In this document: positions 9,742 through 20,963 of the stretch, one piece after another
Position numbering within the stretch: the first letter of the stretch is position 1
How the letters are laid out: each line of letters starts with the position of its first letter
NCBI GenBank assembly: GCA_964019135.1
Contig: OZ025257.1
Coordinates: 22,304,352-22,368,351 of the forward strand
Direction of reading: 5' to 3'
Length of the DNA stretch: 64,000 nucleotides
DNA from: Arenicola marina
Lineage: Eukaryota; Annelida; Polychaeta; Arenicolidae
Notes under the pieces: model-generated
What the model saw: only the letters and a program-made list of their open reading frames with translations
The model's database searches: none
What the model was told of the DNA's origin: nothing
Made by a program: the position numbers and the translations under genes

Positions 9742-9896
9742 CAGTAATGAGCATGGATAATGCGGATTTTAATGGCAATGAGGGTGTAGAGCAAGGATTT
9801 TCACGCGGATACACAGTTAATTTACCGCGGGGAACCCAGTAATGAGCATTGATAACGAGTATTTTAATGGCAATGAGGGTGTAGAGCTAGCCCAGA
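9742..9896 (+). repeat. 95-99-bp tandem repeat, left block
   Basis: About one and a half units; GAGCATNGATAA recurs at 9749 and 9844. The unit contains TTTTAATGGCAATGAGGGTG. The same repeat continues at 10498-10730 after a roughly 600-bp interruption. Confidence 0.75.
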
Positions 9897-10497
9897 ACCC
9901 TAGGCTGTGTGGGCTGAAACACAGCCTAGTCGCATTCCATAGTAAAATTCTGGTCTGGAACAGCCCCATTTCAGGGTTGTTTGACTTTTAGCAAGTGTAG
10001 CTCTGATTCTCCTTTGCTGTGGGAAAAGTTTGCTAACAGAAACAAACCTTAATCCTTTTCTTATTACTTCCTGACAAGTAATGACTAATCAGATAAGTAA
10101 CCTTTCTTGAAAGGCAAAAATAATCCAGTCTGTCACCAGAAATTGATATGAAAACATGTGTTTTCACTGACCCAATGACTGGGTCCCTGAACAATGAACC
10201 AATTAGCATGGCTTATAATATCATGTGATAACCTTGCACATGTGCAGTAATCAACTTCCTGTAAAAAAAATGGTGGCATGTTGTTGTCCATTTTTATGCC
10301 AGTAGGCAATTATGGCTCCTTTTGAAGAGTTCAACAACTTGGAAGAGTTCATACATCAGTAATTATATGTAGACAAGAACTTTTACATTGTTGAAACTAA
10401 TTATGAAAGCTGTAGTTAAATAATTTAATTTGTCATGTGAAGTTGATTTCTCACTATAGAATGCTACATGGCTATGATTCTTCAACCATAGCCATGT
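9897..10497. mobile_element. Possible insertion splitting the 99-bp repeat
   Basis: 601 bp between the two repeat blocks. It begins with a hairpin (TAGGCTGTGT, 8-nt loop, ACACAGCCTA at about 9903-9930) and ends with another (ACATGGCTATG, 10-nt loop, CATAGCCATGT at about 10467-10498). No ORF or clear terminal repeats were found, so the element class is unknown. Confidence 0.35.
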
Positions 10498-10730
10498 ATT
10501 TTTACGGATATCCATGCAGATTTTTGCACACAGCCAATTTACTGTGGGGAACCCCGTAATGAGCATTGATAATGCAGATTTTAATGGTAATGAGGGTGTA
10601 GAGCAAGGATTTTTGTGGATATTTGCACACAGCCAATTTACCACGGAGAGCCTCAGAATGAGCATTGATAGCGCAGAGTTTAATGGCAACGAGGGTGTAG
10701 AGCAAGGATTTTTGCAGATATTCACCCATG
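10498..10730 (+). repeat. 95-99-bp tandem repeat, right block
   Basis: Over two units, 99-bp period (GAGCATTGAT at 10561 and 10660). Units share TTTGCACACAGCCAATTTAC and GAGGGTGTAGAGCAAGGATT with the left block. Confidence 0.8.
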
Positions 10731-11815
10731 CCCGAATTTCATGCACTTTCGTTTATGATTTTGAATTCTCATTTAATTTCTAGTTTTCACCCATTTAATG
10801 GCGGATAACTCACATATATGGCCAATTGAGAACAGCATTATAACAACACAATGCCACATCCTTTGATAACAACTTGTTAAATTATTAAATTGATTATGGA
10901 TATCATGGATAAATTGGGTATAAAAGGAGTTGTTGGTTTATGTTAAATAAATTTGTTCTTAAATCGTTATAAATCTCTATAAACTTTCGCTGCCTATTCT
11001 TCCATACCATCGATCACACCAATCCAGACTGTTGTATACAACTCTGCAATAGCCTCGCGGTCACTCTGGCCAGACAGCGTGAACAACAACAGACAGTCCA
11101 ATCGCCGCAGGCTAATCCCCTCGACCCCCCCCCCCCCCCCACCTCAATCGCCGCGGACTAATCCCCTCCCGGCTCGACCAACCCCGACCACCCCCTCCCC
11201 CCCCCCCCCTCCACCGATGGTAGGGGTTGGTGAGAGCGACTCGGCCGTTATGCTGTTCGGCAATTATTCATAGCATTCTTGACACAAGTGCCCCCCCCAG
11301 CAAGCCTATTTCTCTTCTAGCGGCTAAGGAACTGTTGTAGTGCTAGAGAAGGGGGCTTGTCTGGGGGCACTTGCGCAATACCAGTATATACCCAATCAGA
11401 CCATAGTATGATTCTGTAACCTGCCATTCCTACCAGTATCTCAAAGGGGTAGAGGTTTAAAAGGGGTCGCTGGGTCTGTATATCATAATTGTTATTAAAA
11501 TATGAATGCATACAATCATAGCACTGAAATATTCTATGGGCCTTGTTCTCTACACTAACATTCAGAAAGAATGTTGGAAGCAGATATCTTTTCATGATCA
11601 AATAACAATACCTATACTTGCCAATATCATAGGTTAAGTCATCACAGCATCAATAAAACTAACCAATTTGTGCTATAACAGTTATCTTAAATTTGATATT
11701 ATAAAAATTCTACACTATCTGCATGTTATTTACTTTTTCTTTCTCTGTGCAATTACTGGTAAGCTTACTTTAACAATTTATTATTGATTATAATTGCATA
11801 CATTATTTCTTTCAG

Positions 11816-11892
11816 TTGCTGGATGAGAACAATCAACTTGTTCAAGCAATAATTGACTACCAGAACAAAGGGAAGGCGCAAGAAGTCATGCA
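11816..11892 (+). CDS. SS18: SS18 coding exon 2 (SNH domain)
   Basis: Encodes LLDENNQLVQAIIDYQNKGK then AQEVM, the helical core of the SNH domain that contacts the BAF remodeller. The acceptor is TTTCTTTCAG and the donor CA/GTAAGT. The 77-nt length leaves phase 2, completed by exon 3 to give Gln-Tyr. Confidence 0.95.
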
Positions 11893-13305
11893 GTAAGTGT
11901 GCTGAACATTTATTATTTTATCAGAAGCAGTCAGTTTTATTATATCCTTATTGACCTGAAGCCTACTGTTTATAGATATTTACTTCAATATATACTTTAC
12001 AAGTAACCCCCCTTCCCCACTCCTTTTGAACGAAAGTCCCTCTAACCATATGTCTATCTATCTATGCCTATCTTTCTTGTAAGTCTATGATTAGATAAGA
12101 TACATGTGTAACATGTATTGGTTATGTAGACTGATTCACTACATTCTAATTTGGGTTAGCAGTCTTTAATCCTCTTGCAGCAAATTGATGAATAAACACT
12201 TATGTGAGCAAAAAAATCAGCGAATGTTGGTACACATTTAGTCCATTTCAACCTTATTGAAAATACTATACCCAAATGCTAGACCATGTGTTATTCATCA
12301 TATTAATTAAGTGGCTTAAGGATCTTGCTATCACAAAGAATAACAAAGACAATAATGATGGACAAAATATTTTATTCAACAAGCTTTGATCACCCTTGAT
12401 AAACACAGTTGTAAAGAAGCAATGCCAAAGGCACTGATGGACTAGTATTACTTATTCTAATGCTGTATCATTTACTTGGGTTGACATGAAAACAAATTCA
12501 TAACTTGATTTGCACTCATTCACCCCATCCGCCCTTCCTAACTCCTGTTCAGCAAAGCAATTTCACAACTTGAAGAATCTCTACATGGCCACTGAATAAT
12601 ATTAATGCCTGTGAAAGTGTTTGCTAAGGGGTAGATTCTAATTATTGTAAAACTATAAAGTTTGGGCTCAGTCACAGTGGTAAAGATTTTTCAGCTCAGC
12701 GCAAACATGAATTAAATATGGTAGTGCATTAAACAACAACAAATGTGGAACAGAATCAAAAGCCTTACAGATTCACAAAAATGCATTACGTTCTCTCGCC
12801 TGATTTACAAAAATACTCTATACAAAGATACAGCCACTACATGTGAAGTTAAAATATGATGGTAGTGCAGTTCGGACAAAAGCTTCTCATGAAGCACTCC
12901 ATTGCCTGTTCCCCAAGTTGTCAACCTATTGCTTCCTGTGAAGATCTTCTCAGTGACAGGTAGCAAGAACAATATAGTGCCTCTATAGTGTGCTAATAGA
13001 CTAATAGACCTCTTATGTATAGAAGAAAGGATTGCTCTTGACCATGTCTCATAATAGCATTAAATAAGTGTGCAATATTTAATCAAAGTTTATGTGTAAT
13101 AATAATCAAATAATTATGATTAATTGTATTTGAAACAACTTAACACAGCAAACTGTCTTTTTACGCTATGGGTTGCTGGGGTTTTGAAGTAGATCATGAT
13201 ATGGATGAACAGTAGAAGTATTGGTATTAACTTTTGCGGTTTATACGATGTGCAGGTCATTAGTTCTTTACTTGAAATAAGAATATTGGTTTTTGTTTTG
13301 TTCAG
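11893..13305 (+). other. SS18 intron 2
   Basis: 1.4-kb AT-rich intron. I see no repeats, RNA genes or ORFs of note in it. Confidence 0.8.
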
Positions 13306-13387
13306 ATATCAGCAGATGCTGCACAGGAATCTGGTATATCTCGCCACAATTGCAGACTCCAATCAAAATGTGCAAGCTCTTCTCCCG
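13306..13387 (+). CDS. SS18: SS18 coding exon 3 (SNH domain end)
   Basis: Encodes YQQMLHRNLVYLATIADSNQ then NVQALLP, nearly identical to vertebrate SS18 and the most conserved stretch of the family. The acceptor is TTTGTTCAG and the donor CCG/GTATGT, phase 0. The LLP end is where the vertebrate gene also has its exon boundary. Confidence 0.96.
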
Positions 13388-13586
13388 GTATGTATCATGC
13401 ATTGACCCTTTTGCACCTTAGGTATGCTTCTGCATACTTGGTAATTATTTGAGCTATTGAGCAATATTACCTGTTGAGGAATTATTAAATGATTTTTTGT
13501 GTGTTTTCTTGTAAGTTAACTGAATTTGTTCTTACCGGTACAAATAAAGTGTTACAAAGAATAAATGTTTGTCGTTATCTCCCCAG

Positions 13587-13898
13587 GCGCCAGGGCAAGG
13601 CCAGGAGGTCAGATGGGCATGAGCAGTCAGATGCCTGGGCAGATGTCTGCTCAGATGGCAGGGCAAATGCCGGGTCAAATGCCTGGCCAGATGGGGGGTC
13701 CCGATGTCAGGCCAAATGCCGTCGCAGATGTCTGGTCAGATGAATGGGCAGATGTCTGGTCCCATGGGGGAGTCATGATGGGCCAGCGACCCACTGCTGG
13801 GTCCATGATGGGGCAAATGGGGTCACAGCCTCCAGGCCCCCAACATCCCACGCCCCAGCAACAACAGCCAACGTCGCAGACACAGTCCATGCCTCAAG
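13587..13898 (+). CDS. SS18: SS18 coding exon 4 (Q/M/G-rich tail), with apparent frame breaks
   Basis: Acceptor ATCTCCCCAG; first codons continue the protein as APGQG, as in vertebrate LLPAP. The sequence is a repeated QMPGQMSAQM-type pattern, then QQQQPTSQTQSMPQ. The MSGQM pattern jumps frame near 13602, 13699-13704 and 13764-13772, each at a run of C or G, and is open again after each jump. The exon is 312 nt, whereas phases 0 in and 1 out need one more base, so the sequence is probably missing a net base. Donor CAAG/GTAACA. Confidence 0.8.
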
Positions 13899-14475
13899 GT
13901 AACATGAAAGACACGATTACCGGTATGTCCTGCAAAGTCATGGAACAAATTAAAATTTTCATTTTCAATTATTTTTTTTGGTTTTGCTACTTTATTGTTT
14001 CATCAGCGAACTTTGCATTAACGCTGTGCATATGATTGATCATGAATGATAACTTCTTGCATCGTTACCTTTGTCTTGCCTGTCTATTATCCTTAATAGT
14101 TGATCAGGCCAAAATGAGGACATTTTATTTTGTTCTATTTGTGTATTTTATCGTTGATTTATCTTGGAATTTATCAAACTATACGTGGCATCTCTAAATA
14201 AAGAGTGCACTGAACTTTAGGATGTAGGTCGGATCGTTACAACCAATTATCTGATATGTTTCATGTGGTTTTGTTCATGTGTGGATAAGTAAGATCGAGA
14301 ACAACAGCTGGACGGTTGGTGTTTTCAATCACACTATTTAATCATAGTCAGATGCCGTATTTGTCATGAAGTGATATGGAACCTCCATAGCTGTTGTTGT
14401 CATGTTACTCTTTGTCTGTCAAATCTCGTAAGATTTCTGTTAATGTTTTCCGTGTATTTTGTTTCCTTTTTTCAG
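13899..14475 (+). other. SS18 intron 4
   Basis: 577-bp intron, T-rich, ending in a strong TTTTTTCAG acceptor. Nothing else seen. Confidence 0.75.
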
Positions 14476-14627
14476 GTCCTTCTATGGGCAGTTCTGGTCC
14501 AGGCCCTGGGCCGAACATGGGGGGTCCCAACAACCCGACCAGTGCTGCGGGTCCTCAGGCACCCACCTCCATGTCTGGTGGCTACCCACGCGGACCCATG
14601 ATGCACAGCACGGCATGATGCCTCAAG
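14476..14627 (+). CDS. SS18: SS18 coding exon 5 (G/P/M-rich tail), one frame break
   Basis: Encodes GPSMGSSGPGPGPNMGG, then GGYPRGPMMH and, after a one-base break near 14605-14611, HGMMPQ. It is 152 nt although a phase 1 to phase 1 exon must be a multiple of 3, which agrees with one missing base. The end ATGCCTCAAG/GT is the same as the end of exon 4. Without the break the reading frame would stop at TGA 14616. Confidence 0.78.
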
Positions 14628-14957
14628 GTAAGGAGGGCCAGTCAAACAAAGCACGCCCGGGTGCCATGTGACGTGATCTACGATCTTACGGTAAAATGAG
14701 TTGACACAGGACCTTTAACACAGTTTTATTGGTGGGTTGGTACTTATGGTTTTAGTATAATATGATTAGTTCTCAAAACATTTCTTAATGGCAAGCGTTG
14801 TGTTCGTGAGTGGTAACCTTAATCACTATATTAAATTTTACCGAGGATGATTACACATGGCGAATAATACGCATATAAGTAAAATCCTTATCTCTAAGGT
14901 AAGGTACATACAGCTGAGAACGACCGTGACGTCCCGTTATGACATGCTTGGTTACAG
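14628..14957 (+). other. SS18 intron 5
   Basis: 330-bp intron with donor AAG/GTAAGG and acceptor TTGGTTACAG. Nothing else seen. Confidence 0.75.
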
Positions 14958-15481
14958 GCCAGATGATGCCCGGTCACGGCATGAACCATAGCTATGGCGG
15001 TGGCGGGGGTCCAGGAGGGGGTCCGGTGTCCCAGTCCCCCTCCGTCCCGTCATCCTCGGCCCCACCCCAGCAGTCGCAGCAGCCGTCCCAGGGTATGCCC
15101 GGGCAGCAGGCGCCGCCCCCGACCACCCAGCAATCCAACCAGCAGCCTCCCATGATGGGAGGCATGATGGGTCAGCAGCCACCGCCAGGTGGGGATGACG
15201 TCACAGCAGCAGCAGCAGCAGCAAAATTCGCAGCAGCATCCACNNNNNNNNNNNNNNNNNNNNNNNNNNNNNNNNNNNNNNNNNNNNNNNNNNNNNNNNN
15301 NNNNNNNNNNNNNNNNNNNNNNNNNNNNNNNNNNNNNNNNNNNNNNNNNNNNNNNNNNNNNNNNNNNNNNNNNNNNNNNNNNNNNNNNNNNNNNNNNNNN
15401 NNNNNNNNNNNNNNNNNNNNNNNNNNNNNNNNNNNNNNNNNNNCCCTGGCGGCCAGCCCTTCAGACGGTCACCCAATCAAG
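14958..15481 (+). CDS. SS18: SS18 coding exon 6 (Q/S/P-rich tail) containing the assembly gap
   Basis: Starts GQMMPGHGMNHSYGGGGGPG, then PPQQSQQPSQGMPGQQ, MMGGMMGQQPPPG, and a CAG-repeat polyglutamine stretch. A one-base break near 15188-15199 switches from an Ala-rich reading to MTSQQQQQQQNSQQHP, which fits the family better. After the 200 N the sequence reads GGQPFRRSPNQ and ends CAAG/GTAGG in phase 1. The gap may hide a longer CAG tract or an intron, so this may be two exons. Confidence 0.72.
15244..15443. other. Assembly gap, exactly 200 N
   Basis: A round-number gap placed immediately after a CAG-repeat run, so the true length is unknown. It interrupts SS18 exon 6. Confidence 0.98.
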
Positions 15482-17305
15482 GTAGGCGCCCAGGCTACTC
15501 CTATACTTCACCGTATATATATATATATATACCTGACACCGGATATTTATCGTTCGCCGGGTGTTGTGCACCAATCTTAATATGCCGATGAGCCTCACAG
15601 TAATGCTTATAATACTCGCTGCACACACTTTGCGCTGGTGCACATGTGTTTTTATGGGCAGTTGCCCAACAATCATTCTGTGTGATTTAATATCATTTGC
15701 GGCTAATGTGGCCAGAAATTACGTTGATTGCATTTGGTTCATGAGCTCTCGATTGAGTTTCCGGGAATCATTATTTTAAAACATTTTATGTACTTGCCAC
15801 TTTTATAGTCGCTCATAGATAACTATTTATTGAGTGAAAATGATGCTGTTTACTGTGTCCAATTCCGACACTAGGTCAACAACAAAGAACAGGTTCAGTA
15901 AATGAAAATATGGTCACTGCTTCAATGTGCCTTCTGCTACAACCACTAAAGTCTTAGCTTATTTGTTAGACTACACGCTATCAACGGTAACTATCGCTGA
16001 ATGATATTCTGCTTTCAATTTCACTGCTCGTTTACTTTCTTTGCCTTGTTGACAGAGACACGACATTTAACTCTCAGACACTCTTAGCATGTGTGACCTC
16101 ATACACATGACTTGTGTGCTTAAAACCTTAGTTGGCCTTTCTGTGTAACTTACTCCCCAAATTGTCCCAATGTCAGCCAAGAGAAACTTCCCCAAACGTG
16201 ACATTTTAGACGGTATTTCGACCACTATAAACAGTTTATCAGAAAGTGAAACATGTGTGCGCCAAAGGGCCTCTCATCATTGTAATTAAGGTCGTTCAAT
16301 TAATTATCACCAGGTTAGCGAAATGCGAAGCAAATTTTCGAACTATATCACATATTTTGCCATTTTGTACGTGATCGTATCTAGTGGTAAATAATCGGAT
16401 AAATATCGCTATGCCTGTTACGTTTTCTCAAATATGTGATAAATATAGTTTTCGATTTTTTGCTAATTATGGTTTACTTAAGATGATTGCAACGTGGTGC
16501 CTAAATGCTGCATATAAAAATGTATAGCTCCTATACCTATACACATATATATAAGTGCATGATAGGTGTATCGGTGGGACACCTGGGGAAGCAACTCGTA
16601 GCTCGTGAACACATGGCGTGTGACTGCGGACTATGAGGCAAGTGACCCTGGAGCATATGGCTTCCAACTCTTGTACACGTGTTGTGACTGGTAAACTCGT
16701 GGTGTGTGTGAGTCGTGAACACGTTGCGTGACTCGGGAGCGCGTGGCGTGACTCGTGAACACCTGGCGTGTACGAATCATGAACACGTGGCGTGACGTGT
16801 AAACACGTTACTGGACTCATGAACACACATGTGAGTCGTGAACACGCGTGAGTCGTGAACACGCATGTGAGTCATGAGCACATGGCGTGACAGGACGCGT
16901 GAACACGCCACGTTTTACTGGTGAACACGGCACGTATGACTGGTGAACACGTCACGTATGACTGGTCAACACGTCACGTATGACTGGTGAACACGTCACG
17001 TATGACTGGTGAACACGTCACGTATGACTGGTGAACACGTCGCGTATGACTGGTGAACACGTCACGTATGACTGGTCAACACGTGGCGTGACGCGTGAAT
17101 ATGTGACGTGTAAAATATGAACGCATCTCGTGAAACTGAGCAGAGGACACGTGACCCCTTGAACACATGGCGTGCGACTGCGTACACGTAAGTCACAAGT
17201 CACGTAACTCCAGCGGACTTTGCTACAAGACAGTGAACTGACAGTGGGTGGCATTAGCTATTGTCATAGAAACCTGCATCGATTCCACCTTGCCTTTCCT
17301 CATAG
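15482..17305 (+). other. SS18 intron 6
   Basis: 1.8-kb intron with a (TA)n tract near 15514-15530 and, at its 3' end, a degenerate minisatellite (16585-17200). The acceptor TTTCCTCATAG lies before 17306. Confidence 0.75.
16585..17200 (+). repeat. Degenerate 22-bp minisatellite rich in ACGTCACGT
   Basis: The core (about 16915-17085) is about eight near-perfect copies of TGACTGGTGAACACGTCACG plus TA. The left and right flanks are more diverged GTGAACACGTGGCGTGAC-type copies. Most units contain ACGTCAC, which resembles CRE/ATF half-sites. It lies in SS18 intron 6, about 100 bp before exon 7. Confidence 0.85.
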
Positions 17306-17797
17306 GCCATCCACAATATGGCAGTCACCAGGGTTACAACAACCAAGGTCAAGGCCAGATGAGCCCCCCGGGCCCAGGCCAAGGGAGTTCCGGTCAGTAC
17401 GGCGGTGGTAGCCCGTACGGGGGTCAGTCGGCGGCCATGGGCGGTGGCCAGTACGGCGGGGGGTCCTCCGGGGCGCTCCCCGCCGGCGGCGGACGAGCCA
17501 ACAGCCCCGCCCAGGGCCAGGGCGCTCAGTACGGCCCTGGCCAGGGTCCCGGCGTCAGCTCCAGCCAGGGCCACCAGGGCCAGTACCCCCAGGGCCAGAT
17601 GTCCAGCGCCGGCGCCGCCAGCCAGGGTCAGTACACCGGCTACGGCCAGCACCAGCAACAAGTCATGCAACAACAGACGGCCTACAACGCCGCCGCGGGG
17701 GGCGCCACTAGTAGCCCCAACGTGACCAGCGCTGGGACCGTGTCTGGCGCCGCTGTCGCCACCGGGGCCTCCAGCAACCCCAGCTCTAAAATGACAG
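17306..17797 (+). CDS. SS18: SS18 coding exon 7 (G/Q/Y/S-rich tail)
   Basis: Encodes GHPQYGSHQGYNNQGQG, SSGQYGGGSPYGGQS, QGQYTGYGQHQQQVMQQQ and ends near SSNPSSKMTG. It is one clean open frame of 492 nt, codon third positions strongly G/C. The acceptor is clear. No GT donor in phase 1 stands out; the best boundary is a GC-type donor ACAG/GCCAGT after 17797, giving the phase exon 8 needs. The open frame continues into CT-rich sequence up to 17895, so the end is uncertain. Confidence 0.8.
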
Positions 17798-20436
17798 GCC
17801 AGTACATAGCGGTCAAACGTGGCTGTCCATCCTTCTCCCCCCTTCCCTCCCATCCTCTCCTACTCTCTCTCTCTCTGGGTGCATTTCTTTCGTAACCCGG
17901 GGATATCCCTGAGGTAACCCGAATACGCACATTACGCATCGGTATACCTCCCGGTACACCTCCGGGGTCGGGTGCGCGCGCATTCAATCGGCATGCCAAG
18001 TGTATCCCGTTCAACACAGGCATATCAGGGCATTCGGGAAAAAGATGGCGGCTGATTGAAAGGCCATAAAGTAGGCTGGATCCAATGCTTCTAAAATGCA
18101 CCGGACATGAACTGTGTGTGCATTTCATTGGAATACGGCGCAGCCCGATCGGTACACCGGAAGCGTCTTGTCACGTGTCGGGTGTACCGATCGGGATTCC
18201 TGTCCTGGCTCAAAGAAATGCACCGACCCTCTCTCTTTCCCTCTCTCTCTCTCTCTCTCTCTCGCCCCCTTGCTGTCTCTATAGATACATACCTGTAGTG
18301 AAGCGTGAAGTCGGTAGAACTGTCTTTGTAATCTACCTGTGGTTAGGACTTTCCCTGCGTTGTTGTCAAACTTCGTCCGTGTATGCGATCCCAGAGTTTT
18401 TGGTGTTCTCTCTTGTGGTGCGTTTCGCGTACAGCGCAGTCAGTAGTGAAAAGCGTCTTCTGCTATTACTTGTTAGCCTACAGCGTTTACACGTGTTTCT
18501 ATTGTTAGTTTTTCCTACTATATCTTGCTATACATCGCGTCAGTGCAACCTTATGATAAGTTATATTGTGTTTATAGGCAGGGCTGGCACTAACCTGACT
18601 ATTATACATACCTGGTCTTTAATGTACATATTATATAGATACCTGGTCGTTAATGTACATGTTATATAGATATCTGGTCTTTAATGTACATGTTATATAG
18701 ATATCTGGTCTTTATTGTACATGTTATATAGATATCTGGTCGAAGTGGGTTGTTTGTATGACAACAGTAGCTTACGATAGTCGTTCTTCTAGCCTTCCCC
18801 ACCTCATACCACTCTACTACAGTAGTGTAGTTATGCCATGGTTCTGTTAGTTTGCATGTGTAGTCGTTTGTAACATTTATATTAGATGCATCTGGGCGTG
18901 GCGTGACAGTCCCAACAGGGTATTTAATACGTGACGAGAAGTGCGTCATTGCATTATTACAATATTATAAAATAGGCCTTTTCTGTTCTGTGTAGTGTTG
19001 AGTTTGTATTAGTTATACGTGAGGCTTGCGTCTCCGTTGAAGTTTATCCCTAGAGTTACTGTAATCTATTGAAACATCATTAATCAGATGCGGCTAAGTA
19101 TTTCGCGAAGGTATTGAAAGTGCCCTCTTCTAGAGATGTGTGCGTCTTATGCTGTGAAGAAATCGTTTAAGCGCTCTTGTTTTATAACGCTGAATCGGCA
19201 GATATCCTCGGTAAACCAGACCAGTTTCCAATTTGCATGCCGATCGAGTGGGTTTATTTTATGGCTGGTATGTGACATGACCGATAACGCTTCATTTGGT
19301 TCATCTGGACCACTTAACACTGATCTGTTAATACGTTAATTTTCGGGGTTACTGGTGTTGGTCACTATACGGGGAGACTCCCCGCTACAAATGCCTGCGG
19401 GGGTTGCCAATGTTGTGGTTACGATTGGACGGTCGGAGAACTTAACTTTTTGTGCGTTAAATATATCAATAACTCTCCTTCCTCAATAACATTTATAAAT
19501 GTGGCGAAGCTACCGCCAAACGGATCATCACGTAAAATGTATTTGAATAATTGCTTTTCCATGCCGCTCCCACGTACATTCGGCCCCCCAAAAAAACCCA
19601 GTCGCTGTAATTGTGGGTTCGTAACTTTGGTCCCCGCCGTATGTGATATTTGGATGTATTTAGTAGTGACCGTGTCTGGGTTACGGTCCCAGTACCGATA
19701 TCATAACGTAGAAGCAGGCGGTGAACGGCATGTCCCCTGCTTGAGGCCATGATATAACTGATTAGTACCATTATTAATGGCGTTGGGCCTTTGCTGTGGA
19801 TACCTCGGAGTGACGCCATGGGTAGTTCCGTAGCACTAATGATCTTACGAATATACGTTCACTTACCATATGGCTTTCTTTCCTTGGCGGTTTCCAGTCG
19901 TTCTGCCATGTTAGGGCGAACCATCGTTTCAGCATTACTCACGTATTACTCGCGCCTGCCATTTACTATAATAATCCATTTCCTGGACGTCTAACATGGA
20001 AGACCTGAATATACAACCAACCAACTAACATGGACGAGGGACCCGTTCTCCGTGCTGTGGAATCTGGTTTCCATTGTAACGATGGACAGTTTTCTCCTGG
20101 TTTACCATGTCTTCGCCTCCCCCCGTCGGTCCGTTTGCTGCTAACATCCCTGCCAAACCATTGACGCAGACACCAATGCTGTCACCCATCTGCGTAATTA
20201 AACACCGGCTGCCTGACTTACTTTGTATTAGATTGTTCAGCATGGAGCTTATTTATTCATTGCGACATGATGAAAAACCATCATGCCGGCGATCGCTTCT
20301 GCATAATAACATTTGATCGCCAGATTTTTTCTCTCTGTATGTATGGATTTCGTTGCTTTGTTTTGTCGTTGAGGGGCGTTGATTCCTATGTTCCATTGCT
20401 TGCACTGTTTGCTGACGACGTTTTCCTCTGACCCAG
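17798..20436 (+). other. SS18 intron 7
   Basis: 2.6-kb intron with (CT)n tracts (17855-17876, 18229-18262), an imperfect GGTACACC inverted motif region (17940-18195) and a 31-bp repeat array (18585-18745). The acceptor CTCTGACCCAG ends at 20436. Confidence 0.65.
18585..18745 (+). repeat. 31-bp tandem repeat, about five copies
   Basis: Unit CTGGTCTTTAATGTACATGT plus TATATAGATAT, repeated with few changes, in SS18 intron 7. Confidence 0.85.
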
Positions 20437-20963
20437 GACCCCAGTATGGACCGCAGCAGCCCTACCCCCAGGGTCAGTATGGCCCCCAGGGCCCTCCCCA
20501 CGGCAGTCAGCCCCCGTTCAGCGGCCCGGGACAGTCGCCGTACCAGCAACAGCAGCCGCAGTCGCAGCAGCCCCCGTCACAGCAGCAGCAGCAGCAGCCG
20601 CCATCCGGCCCCCCCACCTCGCAGTCGATGTCCGGTCAGGGCGGCGGCGGCGGCGGGGGCGGCTTCAACCCCGGGGGTGGTAACCAGGGCCCCGGCATGT
20701 CCCCCCAACAACAGGGACCGGGACCCCAGTACGGTCAATACCCCCAGACTCAACAGGGACCCCAGGGGCAATTCCACCCCTATCAACAGCGACCCCCCGG
20801 CGCGGGGGGCCAGATGGGGGGTCCGATGCGACCCCCCATGGGGGGTGTGCCCGGCGGCCCCGGACAGATGGGTAGCCCCCTGCCTCCGCAAGGGGGTCCC
20901 GGGGGTATGCCCAGCCAGTCGGGACAGCCTGGTTACGGGGGTTTCAACCAGGGTCAGTACTAA
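20437..20963 (+). CDS. SS18: SS18 terminal coding exon 8 (QPGY-like tail)
   Basis: Encodes GPQYGPQQPYPQGQYG, a polyglutamine run, a polyglycine run, QGQFHPYQQRPPGAGG and ends GYGGFNQGQY then TAA at 20961-20963. Vertebrate SS18 ends GYDQGQYGNYQQ, so the last residues match in type and position. This QPGY-type tail is the transactivating, condensate-prone part fused to SSX in synovial sarcoma. The frame is intact over 175 codons. Acceptor CCCAG before 20437. Confidence 0.9.

Larger units (their letters stand above)
9312..11815 (+). other. SS18 intron 1
   Basis: 2.5-kb intron between donor AAG/GTTTGT and acceptor TTTCTTTCAG. It holds two blocks of a 95-99-bp repeat (9742-9896 and 10498-10730), C- and G-homopolymer tracts (11126-11140 and 11198-11210) and otherwise unremarkable AT-rich DNA. 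Confidence 0.8.

Noticed and set aside
13587..14035. Reading the SS18 exon 4 region as a separate 156-codon gene
   Set aside because: The frame begins within the intron and runs past the CAAG/GT donor; it is only one of the shifted frames of the SS18 tail.
17254..17853. Minus-strand 199-codon ORF opposite SS18 exon 7, and 20577-20981 opposite exon 8
   Set aside because: They are complementary shadows of GC-rich coding repeats, with no family resemblance.
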